Source: Motiliproteus sp036960175 (GTDB taxonomy: Bacteria; Pseudomonadota; Gammaproteobacteria; Pseudomonadales; Balneatricaceae). From it: a DNA stretch of 64,000 nucleotides. A model generated the notes under the pieces. It ran no database searches and had not been told where the DNA came from. It saw only the letters and a list, made by a program, of their open reading frames with translations. The translations under genes and the position numbers were made by a program. The stretch lies in assembly GCA_036960175.1 (NCBI GenBank), contig JBALWH010000019.1:14366-78365 (forward strand). Direction: 5' to 3'. Shown here one piece after another: positions 41,971-51,996 of the stretch (position 1 is the stretch's first letter; the number at the start of each line of letters is the position of its first letter).

Positions 41971-42648
41971 CTAGCTATGTTGTTGTAGCCAAGTTAGTAG
42001 CTCGCTGCCGCTATTGGCAAGGTAATTTGCATTCCATTGGCTGGGGTCGTCGTTCGCGTGGATATATCCATAGGTGGCGGCAATAGTTTTCATGTTGGCG
42101 CGATTGCCCGCCTCTATGTCGCGTCGATGGTCGCCGACATAGATAGTATTTTCGGGCTGGCAGTGTATTTTTTTGCAGGCCAGTAGTAGCGATTCCGGGT
42201 GTGGTTTGCGTTGTTTGACCTGATCAGGGCATACCAGTGCTTGGCAGCGTTTTGATAGATTTGTTGCTTCAAGTAAGGGCTTAGTGAAGCGTTCAGGCTT
42301 GTTGGTGACAATCCCCCAGGGAAGCGATTGACGTTCTAGCCAAGATAACACTTCCTCCAGTTGTTCAAATAACTGGGAGCGTTTACCAATGTGTTCAAGA
42401 TAGTAATCTAATAAGCGGTTTTGGAGTGCTTCGAAAGCAGGGTCCTTTCTTTCAATCGCGAAACTGATGTCAATTAGTGCGGCAGCACCATCAGACACGC
42501 TGTTACGAATAGTCAGGTAGGGTATTTTTGCCAGCCCCTCTTCTTTTCGTAGTTGGCAAATAGCCTGGTAAAAGTCTGGGGCTGTATCCAGTAGGGTGCC
42601 GTCCAGATCAAATAGCACGGCTGAGAATGATTGTGTTTTCTTTATCAT
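41971..42648 (-). CDS. HAD family phosphatase (MupP / phosphoglycolate phosphatase-like)
   Basis: 225 residues. AVLFDLDGTLLDTAPDFYQA (DxDGT nucleophile), WGIVTNKPERF (motif II), KPHPESLLLACK (motif III Lys) and YVGDHRRDIEAGNRANM (motif IV). It belongs to the Gph group. In pseudomonads the gene directly after ubiG is MupP, the N-acetylmuramate-6-phosphate phosphatase of cell-wall recycling; position and length fit that assignment, but the sequence alone does not separate it from phosphoglycolate phosphatase. It starts five bases after ubiG ends. Confidence 0.8.
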   Translation of the reverse strand: MIKKTQSFSAVLFDLDGTLLDTAPDFYQAICQLRKEEGLAKIPYLTIRNSVSDGAAALIDISFAIERKDPAFEALQNRLLDYYLEHIGKRSQLFEQLEEVLSWLERQSLPWGIVTNKPERFTKPLLEATNLSKRCQALVCPDQVKQRKPHPESLLLACKKIHCQPENTIYVGDHRRDIEAGNRANMKTIAATYGYIHANDDPSQWNANYLANSGSELLTWLQQHS

Positions 42649-42653
42649 GGGTG

Positions 42654-43391
42654 CTATGCAGGCTTTAGTGTTTGCAGCAGGTAGTTGACGTCTACATCCT
42701 TGGGGTTTAGTCGGTAGGTCTTTGTCAGCGGATTGTAGGTCATGCCGGTCATTTCACCAAGTTGCAGGCCAGAGTCGCGGCACCAGTTGGCCAGTTCGCT
42801 GGGGCGAATAAACTTGGCGTGATCATGGGTGCCTTTCGGGACCATATTGAGCACATATTCTGCGCCAAGGATGGCCAGAAGGTAAGATTTCAGGTTGCGG
42901 TTTAAGGTGGAGAAAAATACTTGGCCGCCAGGCTTTGCTAAGCGTGCGCAGGCTTGTACTACTGATGAAGGATCGGGTACGTGTTCGAGCATCTCAAGGC
43001 AGGTGATGACGTCGAAGCTTTCGGGTTCCTCGTCAGCTAGCTGTTCAGCTGTGATCTGGCGATAATTAACTTTTGCGCCAGATTCCAAGCCGTGCAGCTT
43101 GGCTATTTTTAATGGAGTTTCGCCCATATCGATGCCATGGACCTCGGCGCCGCGCAAAGCCATTGCTTCTGACAAAATACCGCCACCACAGCCTACATCT
43201 AATACTCGTTTGCCTGCTAGAGGTGTCAATTCATTGATGAAATTGACTCGCAATGGGTTGATGTCATGCAGGGGTTTGAACTCGCTTTCCTTATCCCACC
43301 AGCGGCTGGCAAGGGCTTCGAATTTGGCGATTTCTTGGGCGTCTACGTTGGCGTTATTTGGTGTTGATGCTGTGTAGTCTTTTGCTGTCAT
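42654..43391 (-). CDS. ubiG: Ubiquinone biosynthesis O-methyltransferase
   Basis: 245 residues. The N-terminal FEALASRWWDKESEFKPLHD and NPLRVNFI are specific to UbiG; RVLDVGCGGGILSEAMALRG is motif I, VITCLEMLEHVPDPSSV motif IV, and FFSTLNRNLKSYLLAI follows. It catalyses both O-methylations in ubiquinone synthesis at the inner membrane. It is divergent from gyrA across 260 bp, which should hold both promoters. Confidence 0.95.
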   Translation of the reverse strand: MTAKDYTASTPNNANVDAQEIAKFEALASRWWDKESEFKPLHDINPLRVNFINELTPLAGKRVLDVGCGGGILSEAMALRGAEVHGIDMGETPLKIAKLHGLESGAKVNYRQITAEQLADEEPESFDVITCLEMLEHVPDPSSVVQACARLAKPGGQVFFSTLNRNLKSYLLAILGAEYVLNMVPKGTHDHAKFIRPSELANWCRDSGLQLGEMTGMTYNPLTKTYRLNPKDVDVNYLLQTLKPA

Positions 43392-43654
43392 TTCAATCGC
43401 TTCTTGTGTGTTTTTTGCCTGCTAGGTGGCGGTTTTCTGTTGCTTATGGTTATTTCTGCTGCGCATGTTACCACCTGTGCAGATTTGATCACAATATAGG
43501 TCTTTTTTACCGTGATTTTCCTGCCTGGTGCAGGGTCGTTGTGATATGATTGCGTGATTTTTAATTGCCGGTCAAAAAGTCCTGCTTTGAGTATGAATAA
43601 TTGAAGCCAGGTCCCGGTATTTGTCGGGCGTGATGAGAAGGATACTAGGGTTTT

Positions 43655-46333
43655 ATGGGTGAGCTAGCCAAACAGATTCAACCCGTCAATATCGAAGACG
43701 AGCTTAAGCAGTCTTATCTTGATTACGCCATGAGCGTGATTGTGGGGCGGGCCCTACCGGACGTGCGTGACGGTCTCAAGCCGGTGCATCGTCGAGTTCT
43801 TTTCGCCATGAGCGAGCTGAACAATGACTGGAATAAGCCCTATAAGAAATCAGCTCGTGTTGTTGGTGACGTGATTGGTAAATATCATCCGCATGGTGAT
43901 TCTGCAGTCTATGACACCATCGTTCGTATGGCTCAGTCTTTCTCTATGCGATACACGCTGGTCGATGGTCAGGGTAACTTCGGTTCTGTCGATGGTGATT
44001 CTGCAGCTGCTATGCGTTATACCGAAATCCGCATGGAGAAGATTTCCCATGAGATTCTCTCTGATCTAGACAAAGAAACGGTTGATTACGTCCCTAACTA
44101 CGACGGTACGGAGCTTATTCCTGAAGTAATGCCTACTCGGGTTCCGAATCTTCTGGTAAACGGCTCTTCTGGTATCGCTGTTGGTATGGCAACCAATATA
44201 CCGCCTCATAATCTCTCTGAAGTAGTGAGAGGGACTATTGCTCTGATTGATGATCCGAGTCTAGATATCGATCAGCTCATGGAATATATCCCAGGTCCTG
44301 ATTTTCCTACAGCGGCAATTATCAATGGCCGAGCCGGAATCATAGAGGCGTATCGCACGGGTCGTGGGCGTATCTACCTGCGTTCTAGATATCATGTCGA
44401 AGAGAATGAAAACAATAACAAAGCGTCGATTGTCGTTACCGAAATTCCTTACCAGGTCAATAAAGCCCGTCTGATCGAAAAGATTGCTGAGCTAGTAAAA
44501 GATAAGAAAATCGAAGGCATTACCGAGCTCCGTGATGAGTCCGATAAAGATGGAATGAGAATTGTTATCGAGCTTCGTCGTGGTGAAGTTCCTGAGGTGA
44601 TCGTTAATAACCTCTATGCACAGACCCAGATGGAGAATGTGTTCGGTATCAATGTCGTGGCTTTGGTTGATGGCCAGCCCAGAATACTAAATCTAAAAGA
44701 ACTGTTGGAAGCTTTTGTCCGTCATCGTCGAGAGGTTGTTACTCGTCGGACCCTTTTTGAGCTACGCAAGGCTCGGGAGCGTGGTCATATCCTTGAAGGT
44801 TTGGCTGTTGCGCTGGAAAATATTGATCCAATTATTGAGTTAATCAAAAAATCTACAACCTCTGCTGAAGCTAAAGAAAAGCTGATAGAAAGCCGTTGGC
44901 AGCCGGGTGATGTAATGAAAATGCTGGAACGGACTGGTGATGACGCTTGTCGACCAGAAAATCTGCCGGAAGAGTTCGGTATTCGCGACGGTTTCTATCA
45001 CCTGTCTCCTGCTCAAGCGCAGGCGATTCTTGACCTCAAGCTTCATCGGTTGACCGGTTTAGAGCACGAAAAGCTGATCGATGAATATAAGGTGCTGCTG
45101 GGTAAAATTGCAGAGCTGCTGAAAATTCTGGGCAGTACTGCGCGTCTGATGGAAGTGATTCGTGAAGAGCTTGAGCAAATTCTAGAGCAGTTCGGTGATG
45201 AGCGTGTGACGGAAATCATGGCTTCTCGGAAGGATCTAACGCTGGCTGATCTGATTACCGAAGAAGACATGGTAGTGACTATTTCTCACGGTGGTTACGC
45301 CAAGACTCAGCCGTTGCATACTTATCAGGCTCAGCGCCGCGGTGGTAGAGGCAAGTCAGCATCATCGGTTAAAGATGAAGACTATATCGAACATCTGCTG
45401 GTGGCGAGTACTCATGACACCATTCTGTGCTTTACCAATCGAGGTAAAGTTTATTGGCTCAAGGTCTACGATATTCCTGTGGCTAGCCGCATTGCCAAAG
45501 GTCGGCCTATTGTCAATATTCTGCCATTGGCCGACGGTGAGCGTGTAACCACCGTCTTGCCAGTACAGAGTTACGATGAGGATCACTTCATCTTTATGGC
45601 AACTTCTTCCGGCACCGTGAAGAAAACGCCATTAGAGAGCTTTTCTCGTCCTCGCACCTCGGGTCTGATTGCTCTGCATCTGGATGAGGGTGATACCTTG
45701 ATCGGAGCAGCGGTCACCAATGGTGAGCAGCAAGTGATGTTGCTGAATGATGCCGGTAAGGCGATTCGCTTTAATGAGGCTGATGTGCGCGCAATGGGCC
45801 GCACCGCCAGAGGTGTGCGCGGTATGCGTGTGCCAGCTGACAGTAAAGTTATTTCACTGATTATTCCTGCCGAGGGCGGTCGTATATTGACCACTAGTGT
45901 TAACGGTTACGGCAAATTGACTGCACTGGATGATTTTCCTGTTTATGGCCGTGGTGGTCAGGGTGTCATTGCTATGCAGTTATCTGAACGTAACGGTAAG
46001 CTTATCGGTGTAGAGCAGATTTTTGAGGGTGATGAGATCTTGCTGATTAGTGATCAGGGCACCATGGTGCGAACCCGTACCGATGAAATTACCGTACAGG
46101 GGCGTAATACCCAGGGCGTCACTCTAATACGCGTCGCAGAATCTGAAAGCTTGGTTGGTGTTGCTCGGGTACAAGAAATAGAAGAAGTAATCGGTGAATC
46201 TGAGGGTGATGTCGAAGATGGTGTTTCAGAGGGCGTTGGTGAGAGTGTTGAAGGTAGTCTCGACAATGCTGACCAGTCCGATTCTTCTGATGACGATGTC
46301 TCCGAAGAAGCAGGTCAGGACAACGAAGAATAG
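43655..46333 (+). CDS. gyrA: DNA gyrase subunit A
   Basis: 892 residues. The quinolone region reads HPHGDSAVYDTIVRMAQ with Ser83 and Asp87, both the susceptible residues; the catalytic Tyr is Tyr122 (AAAMRYTE). The GyrA box QRRGGRG opens the C-terminal beta-pinwheel, and the protein ends in an acidic, Ser/Asp/Glu-rich tail. With GyrB it introduces negative supercoils. In Pseudomonas-type order serC follows gyrA; here pheA follows after 67 bp. Confidence 0.97.
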   Translation: MGELAKQIQPVNIEDELKQSYLDYAMSVIVGRALPDVRDGLKPVHRRVLFAMSELNNDWNKPYKKSARVVGDVIGKYHPHGDSAVYDTIVRMAQSFSMRYTLVDGQGNFGSVDGDSAAAMRYTEIRMEKISHEILSDLDKETVDYVPNYDGTELIPEVMPTRVPNLLVNGSSGIAVGMATNIPPHNLSEVVRGTIALIDDPSLDIDQLMEYIPGPDFPTAAIINGRAGIIEAYRTGRGRIYLRSRYHVEENENNNKASIVVTEIPYQVNKARLIEKIAELVKDKKIEGITELRDESDKDGMRIVIELRRGEVPEVIVNNLYAQTQMENVFGINVVALVDGQPRILNLKELLEAFVRHRREVVTRRTLFELRKARERGHILEGLAVALENIDPIIELIKKSTTSAEAKEKLIESRWQPGDVMKMLERTGDDACRPENLPEEFGIRDGFYHLSPAQAQAILDLKLHRLTGLEHEKLIDEYKVLLGKIAELLKILGSTARLMEVIREELEQILEQFGDERVTEIMASRKDLTLADLITEEDMVVTISHGGYAKTQPLHTYQAQRRGGRGKSASSVKDEDYIEHLLVASTHDTILCFTNRGKVYWLKVYDIPVASRIAKGRPIVNILPLADGERVTTVLPVQSYDEDHFIFMATSSGTVKKTPLESFSRPRTSGLIALHLDEGDTLIGAAVTNGEQQVMLLNDAGKAIRFNEADVRAMGRTARGVRGMRVPADSKVISLIIPAEGGRILTTSVNGYGKLTALDDFPVYGRGGQGVIAMQLSERNGKLIGVEQIFEGDEILLISDQGTMVRTRTDEITVQGRNTQGVTLIRVAESESLVGVARVQEIEEVIGESEGDVEDGVSEGVGESVEGSLDNADQSDSSDDDVSEEAGQDNEE

Positions 46334-46400
46334 TTAATTGATATATGCCCCTCGTGTGCGAGCATGGGGGCTGTACTGATTTGGCTAAGGCAGGCAGCGA

Positions 46401-47504
46401 ATGAGTAATCAGGAACAACAGCTGGGCAAGCTAAGAGATGCGATTGATCGTATTGATCAAAACATCATGAGCTTGGTCAGTGAACGTGCTAAATGTGCGC
46501 AACAGGTGGCAGAGGTAAAGCAGCAGGCTGAAGGTAAGGAGCAAGCTGTTTTCTATCGTCCAGAGAGAGAAGCGCAAGTGTTGCGTGGCGTTATGGAGCG
46601 TAATCCAGGCCCTCTCGGTGATGAAGAAATGGCGCGGATTTTCAGGCAGATTATGTCTTCTTGTTTAGCTCTGGAACAGCCATTACGTGTTGCTTTTCTT
46701 GGCCCCGAAGGGACATTTACTCAATCTGCGGCTCTTAAACACTTCGGGCATTCGACTGTTAGCGTGCCGATGGACTCTATTGATGAAGTGTTTCGTGAGG
46801 TTGAGTCAGGTGCCGCCGATTACGGTGTGGTGCCGATCGAAAATTCAACCGAAGGCATGGTCCACCATACTTTAGATATGTTCCGTGAATCCTCGCTAAC
46901 CATTTGTGGTGAGGTGGAACTCAGAATTCATCAGCATCTGCTGAAATCTTCAGTCGTTGAGCTTGATAGTGTCGTCCGTATTTATTCCCATCAGCAGTCT
47001 CTTGCTCAGTGTCGGCGGTGGCTTGATGCGCGTTTTCCATCGGTTGAGCGAGTGGCTGTTAGCAGCAATGCTGAGGCTGCCCGACGAGCTTCTGCCGAGA
47101 AGGGCTCAAATGTGGCTGCAATCGCTGGAGAGATGGCTGCCGAACTCTACGGTCTTGATATCGCAGTGGAAAATATTGAAGATCAGCCGGATAACACTAC
47201 GCGGTTTTTAGTGATTGGGAGGCAGCAGACGGGATCGAGTGGCAAAGATAAGACCTCGTTGCTAATCTCGGCACGCAACAAGCCTGGTGCCTTATATCAT
47301 CTGCTTGAGCCTTTTCATCGTTTTGGTATCAGTTTGACTCGTATAGAGACCCGGCCATCCGCGACTGGAGCTTGGGGATACATCTTTTATATTGACTGTG
47401 AAGGTCACTATACCGACGATTCGATCCAGCAAGTAATGACGGTCTTGGCCGATGAGGCGCAGGATCTGAAATTATTGGGCTCCTATCCTCTAGCGGTGCT
47501 ATAA
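46401..47504 (+). CDS. pheA: Chorismate mutase / prephenate dehydratase (P-protein)
   Basis: 367 residues: AroQ chorismate mutase (about 1-90, LRDAIDRIDQNIMSLVSERA), prephenate dehydratase (95-275, VAFLGPEGTFTQSAALKHFG, VPIENSTEGMVHHTLD, NTTRFLVIG) and ACT domain (280-367, NKPGALYHLL, RIETRPS). It makes phenylpyruvate and is typically feedback-inhibited by phenylalanine through the ACT domain. It is followed by hisC, which can transaminate the product, and by tyrA-aroA: an aromatic amino-acid operon. Confidence 0.95.
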   Translation: MSNQEQQLGKLRDAIDRIDQNIMSLVSERAKCAQQVAEVKQQAEGKEQAVFYRPEREAQVLRGVMERNPGPLGDEEMARIFRQIMSSCLALEQPLRVAFLGPEGTFTQSAALKHFGHSTVSVPMDSIDEVFREVESGAADYGVVPIENSTEGMVHHTLDMFRESSLTICGEVELRIHQHLLKSSVVELDSVVRIYSHQQSLAQCRRWLDARFPSVERVAVSSNAEAARRASAEKGSNVAAIAGEMAAELYGLDIAVENIEDQPDNTTRFLVIGRQQTGSSGKDKTSLLISARNKPGALYHLLEPFHRFGISLTRIETRPSATGAWGYIFYIDCEGHYTDDSIQQVMTVLADEAQDLKLLGSYPLAVL

Positions 47505-47548
47505 AGCGCGCCAGATCTGTTGGATTGTTCGATCTCGGAGAAAATAAT

Positions 47549-48652
47549 TTGAAGTGCGATTACTATCAGTTGGCGGTACCCGGAGTAAAGGGCTTGATGC
47601 CCTATCTGCCAGGTAAGCCAGTTGGCGAACTGCAGCGAGAGCTTGGCATCGACAGCATCGTCAAGCTTGCCAGCAATGAAAATCCGCTGGGGTTGAGCGC
47701 TAAGGTTGTTAGTGCTATCCAGTCTGAGCTTGGCGAGGGCTGTCGTTATCCTGATGGTGGTGGTGTGTTGTTGAAGCAGCAGCTGGCACAGCATCTATCG
47801 ATATCTGCGGCGCAAATTACTCTCGGCAATGGCTCCAACGATGTTTTGGATTTAGTGGCCCGAGTCTTTCTGAATGAAGATTCAGAAGCCGTTTTTTCGC
47901 AACATGCGTTTGCCGTTTATCCTATTGTTACTCAGGCAGTTGGCGCTCAGGCGGTGGTTACTCCTGCAAAAGACTGGGGGCATGACCTTGAGGCTATGGC
48001 TGCTGCAGTCACCGACCGTACCCGAGTGGTATTCTTAGCCAATCCTAATAACCCCACGGGAACCTGGTTTTCCCGGCAGGCATTGCTGGCGTTTCTCGAT
48101 AGCGTGCCGGAATCCGTGATTGTGGTATTGGATGAAGCCTATACCGAATATGTCGATCAAGCTGAGTTTCCTGATGGTGTGGCGCTGCTTGCTGATTATC
48201 CAAATTTGATAGTGACCCGCACCTTTTCTAAGGCTTACGGGTTGGCTTCTTTAAGGGTGGGGTATGCGCTCTCTAGCCCAGAACTTGCGGATTTGCTGAA
48301 TCGCGTACGACAGCCTTTTAATGTCAATAGTTTTGCTCTTGCAGCAGCATCAGCGGTGTTGACGGATGACGTCTACCTGAGGCGCGGTCGCGAGACTAAT
48401 GATCAAGGCATGCTGCAGTTTCAAGCAGGATTTGAACAGCTGGGGTTGGATTACATCCCGTCCGTTGCAAACTTTATCAGCGTAGACGTTGGTCGTGATG
48501 CCATGCCCGTTTATCAGGCGTTATTACATGAAGGGGTTATTGTCAGGCCTGTAGGCAACTATCAGATGCCTGAGCATTTGCGTATCAGTATCGGCTTGAA
48601 GCAGGAGAATCAGCGTTGTCTATTGGCTCTGGCTAAGGTGTTGCAGCTGTGA
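47549..48652 (+). CDS. hisC: Histidinol-phosphate / aromatic aminotransferase (HisC2-like)
   Basis: 367 residues from TTG 47549, eight bases after GGAG; a TTG eight codons earlier also opens the frame, but homologues begin near CDYYQLAVPGV. Fold type I: LASNENPLG, YPDGGG, LANPNNPTGTWF, LDEAYTEY, and TRTFSKAYGLASLRVGY with the PLP lysine. In this aromatic operon the enzyme probably serves phenylalanine/tyrosine formation as well as, or instead of, histidine synthesis. The stop overlaps the GTG of the next gene. Confidence 0.9.
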   Translation: MKCDYYQLAVPGVKGLMPYLPGKPVGELQRELGIDSIVKLASNENPLGLSAKVVSAIQSELGEGCRYPDGGGVLLKQQLAQHLSISAAQITLGNGSNDVLDLVARVFLNEDSEAVFSQHAFAVYPIVTQAVGAQAVVTPAKDWGHDLEAMAAAVTDRTRVVFLANPNNPTGTWFSRQALLAFLDSVPESVIVVLDEAYTEYVDQAEFPDGVALLADYPNLIVTRTFSKAYGLASLRVGYALSSPELADLLNRVRQPFNVNSFALAAASAVLTDDVYLRRGRETNDQGMLQFQAGFEQLGLDYIPSVANFISVDVGRDAMPVYQALLHEGVIVRPVGNYQMPEHLRISIGLKQENQRCLLALAKVLQL

Positions 48653-50859
48653 ATCATCCGATCGATCGATTGCTGGTGGTAGGGATGGGGCTGATTGGCG
48701 GATCATTGGCGCTGGCGTTAAAGCAACGGGGCGGTTGTAATACTGTGATTGGCTACGATATCAATCCGTTGGAGCTGGATGAGGGGCTTCGCATCGGTGT
48801 TATCGACGAGAAAGCCGAATGTTTGCATGATGCGGTTCGCAGTGCTGATGTGGTGGTTTTAGCCGTCCCTGTTAAAGTCATGGAAGCGGTCATGGCGGAT
48901 ATCGCCAAGGTCCTTCCTGCTGAGACTATATTGACCGATGTGGGTAGCGTAAAAGGCAATGTTGTCGAAGCCGCCCGCACTGCATTTGGAGGGGTGCCTG
49001 CTAACTTTATTCCCGGGCACCCTATAGCGGGCTCGGAAAAAAGCGGTGTTACGGCGTCAAAATCTAATTTATATGACCATCACAAGGTTATTTTGACTCC
49101 CTTGGCCGATACGGACCGTTTTGCCTTGAAGTGCATCACCCAGATGTGGGAAAACGTCGGTGCTGAAGTTCATCATATGGACGTACGTCGTCATGATGAA
49201 GTGCTTGCAGCAACCAGTCATTTGCCTCATCTACTGGCTTTTTCGTTGGTTGATACGCTCGCTAATGATCAGGAAAATCGAGATATTTTTCGCTATGCCG
49301 CTGGAGGCTTTAGAGATTTTACCCGTATTGCCGCCAGCGACCCGATGATGTGGCATGACATATTTCTTGCCAATGGCGATGCTACCCTGAAGGTGCTGGA
49401 TGAGTTCAGTGCCGGAATTGGTGCTTTGCGCACGGCTATAGAACAACAAGATGGACGTAAGCTGTTAGGGGTCTTTACCCGCGCTAAATCAGCACGCGAT
49501 CATTTCACTAAGATATTAACTGGAACTGCGTATTCTCTTCCCATGACTGACTCAAATATTAAATTTCTTGCAAAACCCGGTGGAACCGTTCGTGGTGAAA
49601 TCAGGGTTCCCGGTGATAAATCAATCTCACATCGTTCGATTATGCTTGGTGCGCTGGCAAATGGTGTTACCGAAGTAGAAGGTTTTCTCGAAGGGGAAGA
49701 CAGTCTGGCAACGTTGCAGGCATTTCGCGATATGGGCGTCGTTATTGAAGGTCCTTATCAAGGCAGCGTCACCATTCACGGTGTTGGTATTAACGGCCTG
49801 AAGCCGGCTCCTGGACCGCTTTATCTGGGTAACTCTGGAACCGCGATGCGTCTGTTTGCCGGATTGATGTCCGGACAGAGCTTTGATTCGGAGTTGACTG
49901 GCGACGAGTCTCTGTCAAAGCGGCCAATGGAACGCGTCGCTAAGCCGTTGCGCAGTATGGGTGCGCAAATTGAAACCGGTGAAGGTGGTTGCCCTCCGAT
50001 TCTGATCACAGGTGGTGCCAACCTTAAGAGCATTCAGTATCAAATGCCGATGGCGAGCGCCCAGGTTAAATCCTGTGTCCTGCTGGCGGGGTTATATGCG
50101 GATGGCGAGACAGAGGTCACCGAGCCAGCTCCCACCCGTGACCATACTGAACGCATGTTGACTGGTTTTGGTTATAGCGTAGAAAGAGACGGGGCGGTTG
50201 CTCGCTTGAGTGGTGGCGGACAGCTAACCGCTTCGCCAATTGATGTTCCCGCTGATATTTCTTCAGCGGCTTTCTTTATGGTAGCGGCGGCGATTGCGCC
50301 CGGTTCTGAGGTTTTGTTACAGCATGTGGGTATTAACCCGACGCGCGTAGGTGTGATCAATATTTTGCGTGCAATGGGTGCCGATCTTGTTTTGGAGAAT
50401 CAGCGAGAAGTTGGCGGTGAGCCGGTCGCGGATATTCGTGTTAAGTACTCTCCTCTAACGGGTATCGATATTCCAGCAGACCAAGTTCCATTGGCGATTG
50501 ATGAATTTCCGGTGCTGTTTATAGCTGCCGCTTGTGCCCAAGGCACTACTGTCTTGACCGGTGCAGAAGAATTGCGCGTCAAAGAGAGTGATCGTATCCA
50601 GGCTATGGTGGATGGCTTGCAGGCGCTGGGCGTGGATATCGAAGGTACCGAGGATGGTGCCATCATTCGTGGTGGTGCTATTTCTGGTGGCCACGTAAAC
50701 AGTCTGGGGGATCACCGCATAGCCATGGCCTTTGCGGTAGCTGCGTTGCGTGCTGAAGGCGAAATCAGTATTGATGATTGTGCCAATGTGGCGACCTCTT
50801 TCCCCAATTTTGTAGAGCTTGCTCAGTCTGTTGGTATGCATGTAGCGTTAGAGGGATAG
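48649..50859 (+). CDS. tyrA-aroA: Fused prephenate dehydrogenase (TyrA) - EPSP synthase (AroA)
   Basis: 736 residues from a GTG overlapping the hisC stop. Residues 1-300: LLVVGMGLIGGSLALALKQR, DVGSVKG, GHPIAGSEKSG, HDEVLAATSHLPHLLAF (TyrA). From about 308: VPGDKSISHRSIMLGALA, LYLGNSGTAMRLFAG, SAQVKSCVLLAGLYA, ESDRIQAMVDGL, DHRIAMAFAVAAL (AroA class). The fusion puts the last shikimate step and the tyrosine branch in one chain and is known from the pseudomonad/Oceanospirillales lineage. LFAGLM is consistent with class I EPSP synthase. Confidence 0.95.
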   Translation: MNHPIDRLLVVGMGLIGGSLALALKQRGGCNTVIGYDINPLELDEGLRIGVIDEKAECLHDAVRSADVVVLAVPVKVMEAVMADIAKVLPAETILTDVGSVKGNVVEAARTAFGGVPANFIPGHPIAGSEKSGVTASKSNLYDHHKVILTPLADTDRFALKCITQMWENVGAEVHHMDVRRHDEVLAATSHLPHLLAFSLVDTLANDQENRDIFRYAAGGFRDFTRIAASDPMMWHDIFLANGDATLKVLDEFSAGIGALRTAIEQQDGRKLLGVFTRAKSARDHFTKILTGTAYSLPMTDSNIKFLAKPGGTVRGEIRVPGDKSISHRSIMLGALANGVTEVEGFLEGEDSLATLQAFRDMGVVIEGPYQGSVTIHGVGINGLKPAPGPLYLGNSGTAMRLFAGLMSGQSFDSELTGDESLSKRPMERVAKPLRSMGAQIETGEGGCPPILITGGANLKSIQYQMPMASAQVKSCVLLAGLYADGETEVTEPAPTRDHTERMLTGFGYSVERDGAVARLSGGGQLTASPIDVPADISSAAFFMVAAAIAPGSEVLLQHVGINPTRVGVINILRAMGADLVLENQREVGGEPVADIRVKYSPLTGIDIPADQVPLAIDEFPVLFIAAACAQGTTVLTGAEELRVKESDRIQAMVDGLQALGVDIEGTEDGAIIRGGAISGGHVNSLGDHRIAMAFAVAALRAEGEISIDDCANVATSFPNFVELAQSVGMHVALEG

Positions 50860-50863
50860 ATTG

Positions 50864-51550
50864 GTGACAGAGATAACTCCAATAGTGACTATTGATGGCC
50901 CCAGTGGTTCTGGCAAAGGGACCATTGCGAAATTGCTAGCACAGAAGCTGGGCTGGCATTTACTAGACAGTGGTGCGTTGTACCGTGTGCTGGGTTTAGC
51001 GGCCGATCATCATGGCGTGGATTTGACGGATGAGGATGCGCTTGTAGTACTAGCGGCTCATCTTGATGTGCAGTTTAAAACAAGAGGCGATCAGGAAGGG
51101 GTTCAGGTCATTCTTGAGGGTGAGGAGGTAACTTCTACCATTCGCAGTGAAGCTAGTGGACGTTCTGCCTCGGTAGTAGCGGCAATAGGGAAGGTTCGCA
51201 CAGCACTGCTGGAGCGGCAGCGGGCCTTTGCCGAGTTTCCGGGGCTAGTTGCTGACGGACGCGATATGGGAACTGTAGTGTTTCCCCGTGCGGCGGTTAA
51301 GATTTTCCTTACCGCCAGTGCAGAAGAACGGGCGCAGCGTCGTTATAACCAGTTGATACATAAGGATACGAGTGCTAATCTTCAGCAAGTATTGGATGAT
51401 ATAAGGGCGCGCGACGATAGGGATATGAATCGTGCTGTAGCCCCTCTTAAGCCAGCTGATGATGCGTTGGTTCTAGATGGTACTCAGATGACCATTGATG
51501 AAGTCCTTGAGCGAGTCGTTCAGGAGGTCAATAGTAGGTTTTCATCCTAA
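50864..51550 (+). CDS. cmk: Cytidylate kinase
   Basis: 228 residues. IVTIDGPSGSGKGTIAKLLA is the P-loop; LLDSGALYRVLGLAA, VADGRDMGTVVFP and DDIRARDDRDMNRAVAPL are typical of CMP kinase. It phosphorylates CMP and dCMP. Start: GTG 50864 has better spacing from GAGGGA than the TTG one codon earlier. It is normally followed by rpsA in gammaproteobacteria; here only an rpsA remnant follows. Confidence 0.95.
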   Translation: MTEITPIVTIDGPSGSGKGTIAKLLAQKLGWHLLDSGALYRVLGLAADHHGVDLTDEDALVVLAAHLDVQFKTRGDQEGVQVILEGEEVTSTIRSEASGRSASVVAAIGKVRTALLERQRAFAEFPGLVADGRDMGTVVFPRAAVKIFLTASAEERAQRRYNQLIHKDTSANLQQVLDDIRARDDRDMNRAVAPLKPADDALVLDGTQMTIDEVLERVVQEVNSRFSS

Positions 51551-51628
51551 GTTGGCTAATTGGTGAAATAGAAACCGTGAGACTACATTGGCCGGCTGCT
51601 GCTCTAGGAGCGTCAAGGGTTGAGCCTC

Positions 51629-51996
51629 AGTGAAAGCTTTGCTGATGAGTGGTTTACCGTCAAAGTCTGGCTGAAATCCGCTGGTGTCATATCCTGTGAA
51701 GAATGTGTAAATAATTCTGGCGTGCTACTCAGGGAATCGACGGTTTCTGGAAAGTTTTAGAGTACAGTTAAGATAAGGCCAATGATATTCAGACCGAGAT
51801 CGTTGTTGGTGATCGCTTAAAAGCGGCTATACTCAGCATTGATAAACAAAAACGGCAGATTTTTCTTTCAGTTAGAGCTAAAGTACAAGCTGAGAGTAAG
51901 GCTGCAATGAAGGCGATCAAAGATCAGCAAGAGGCGTTGAGTGGACCCGCGACTATTGGTGATTTGATCAAACACAAAATGGAAAAGGATGACTGA
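51629..51996 (+). pseudogene. rpsA: rpsA remnant: two ends of the ribosomal protein S1 gene
   Basis: The expected S1 gene (about 1.7 kb) is missing. At 51629 the frame reads SESFADE, like the S1 N terminus, but the codon before it is CTC, not ATG, and the frame soon leaves S1-like text. From about 51,780 it reads ANDIQTEIVVGDRLKAAILS, then DKQKRQIFLSVRAK and TIGDLIKHKMEKDD, the very end of S1 (last part of the final S1 repeat and the tail), with the normal stop. A TAA stands six codons upstream of ANDIQ. So most of the coding region was deleted and the ends have started to drift. Confidence 0.85.
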
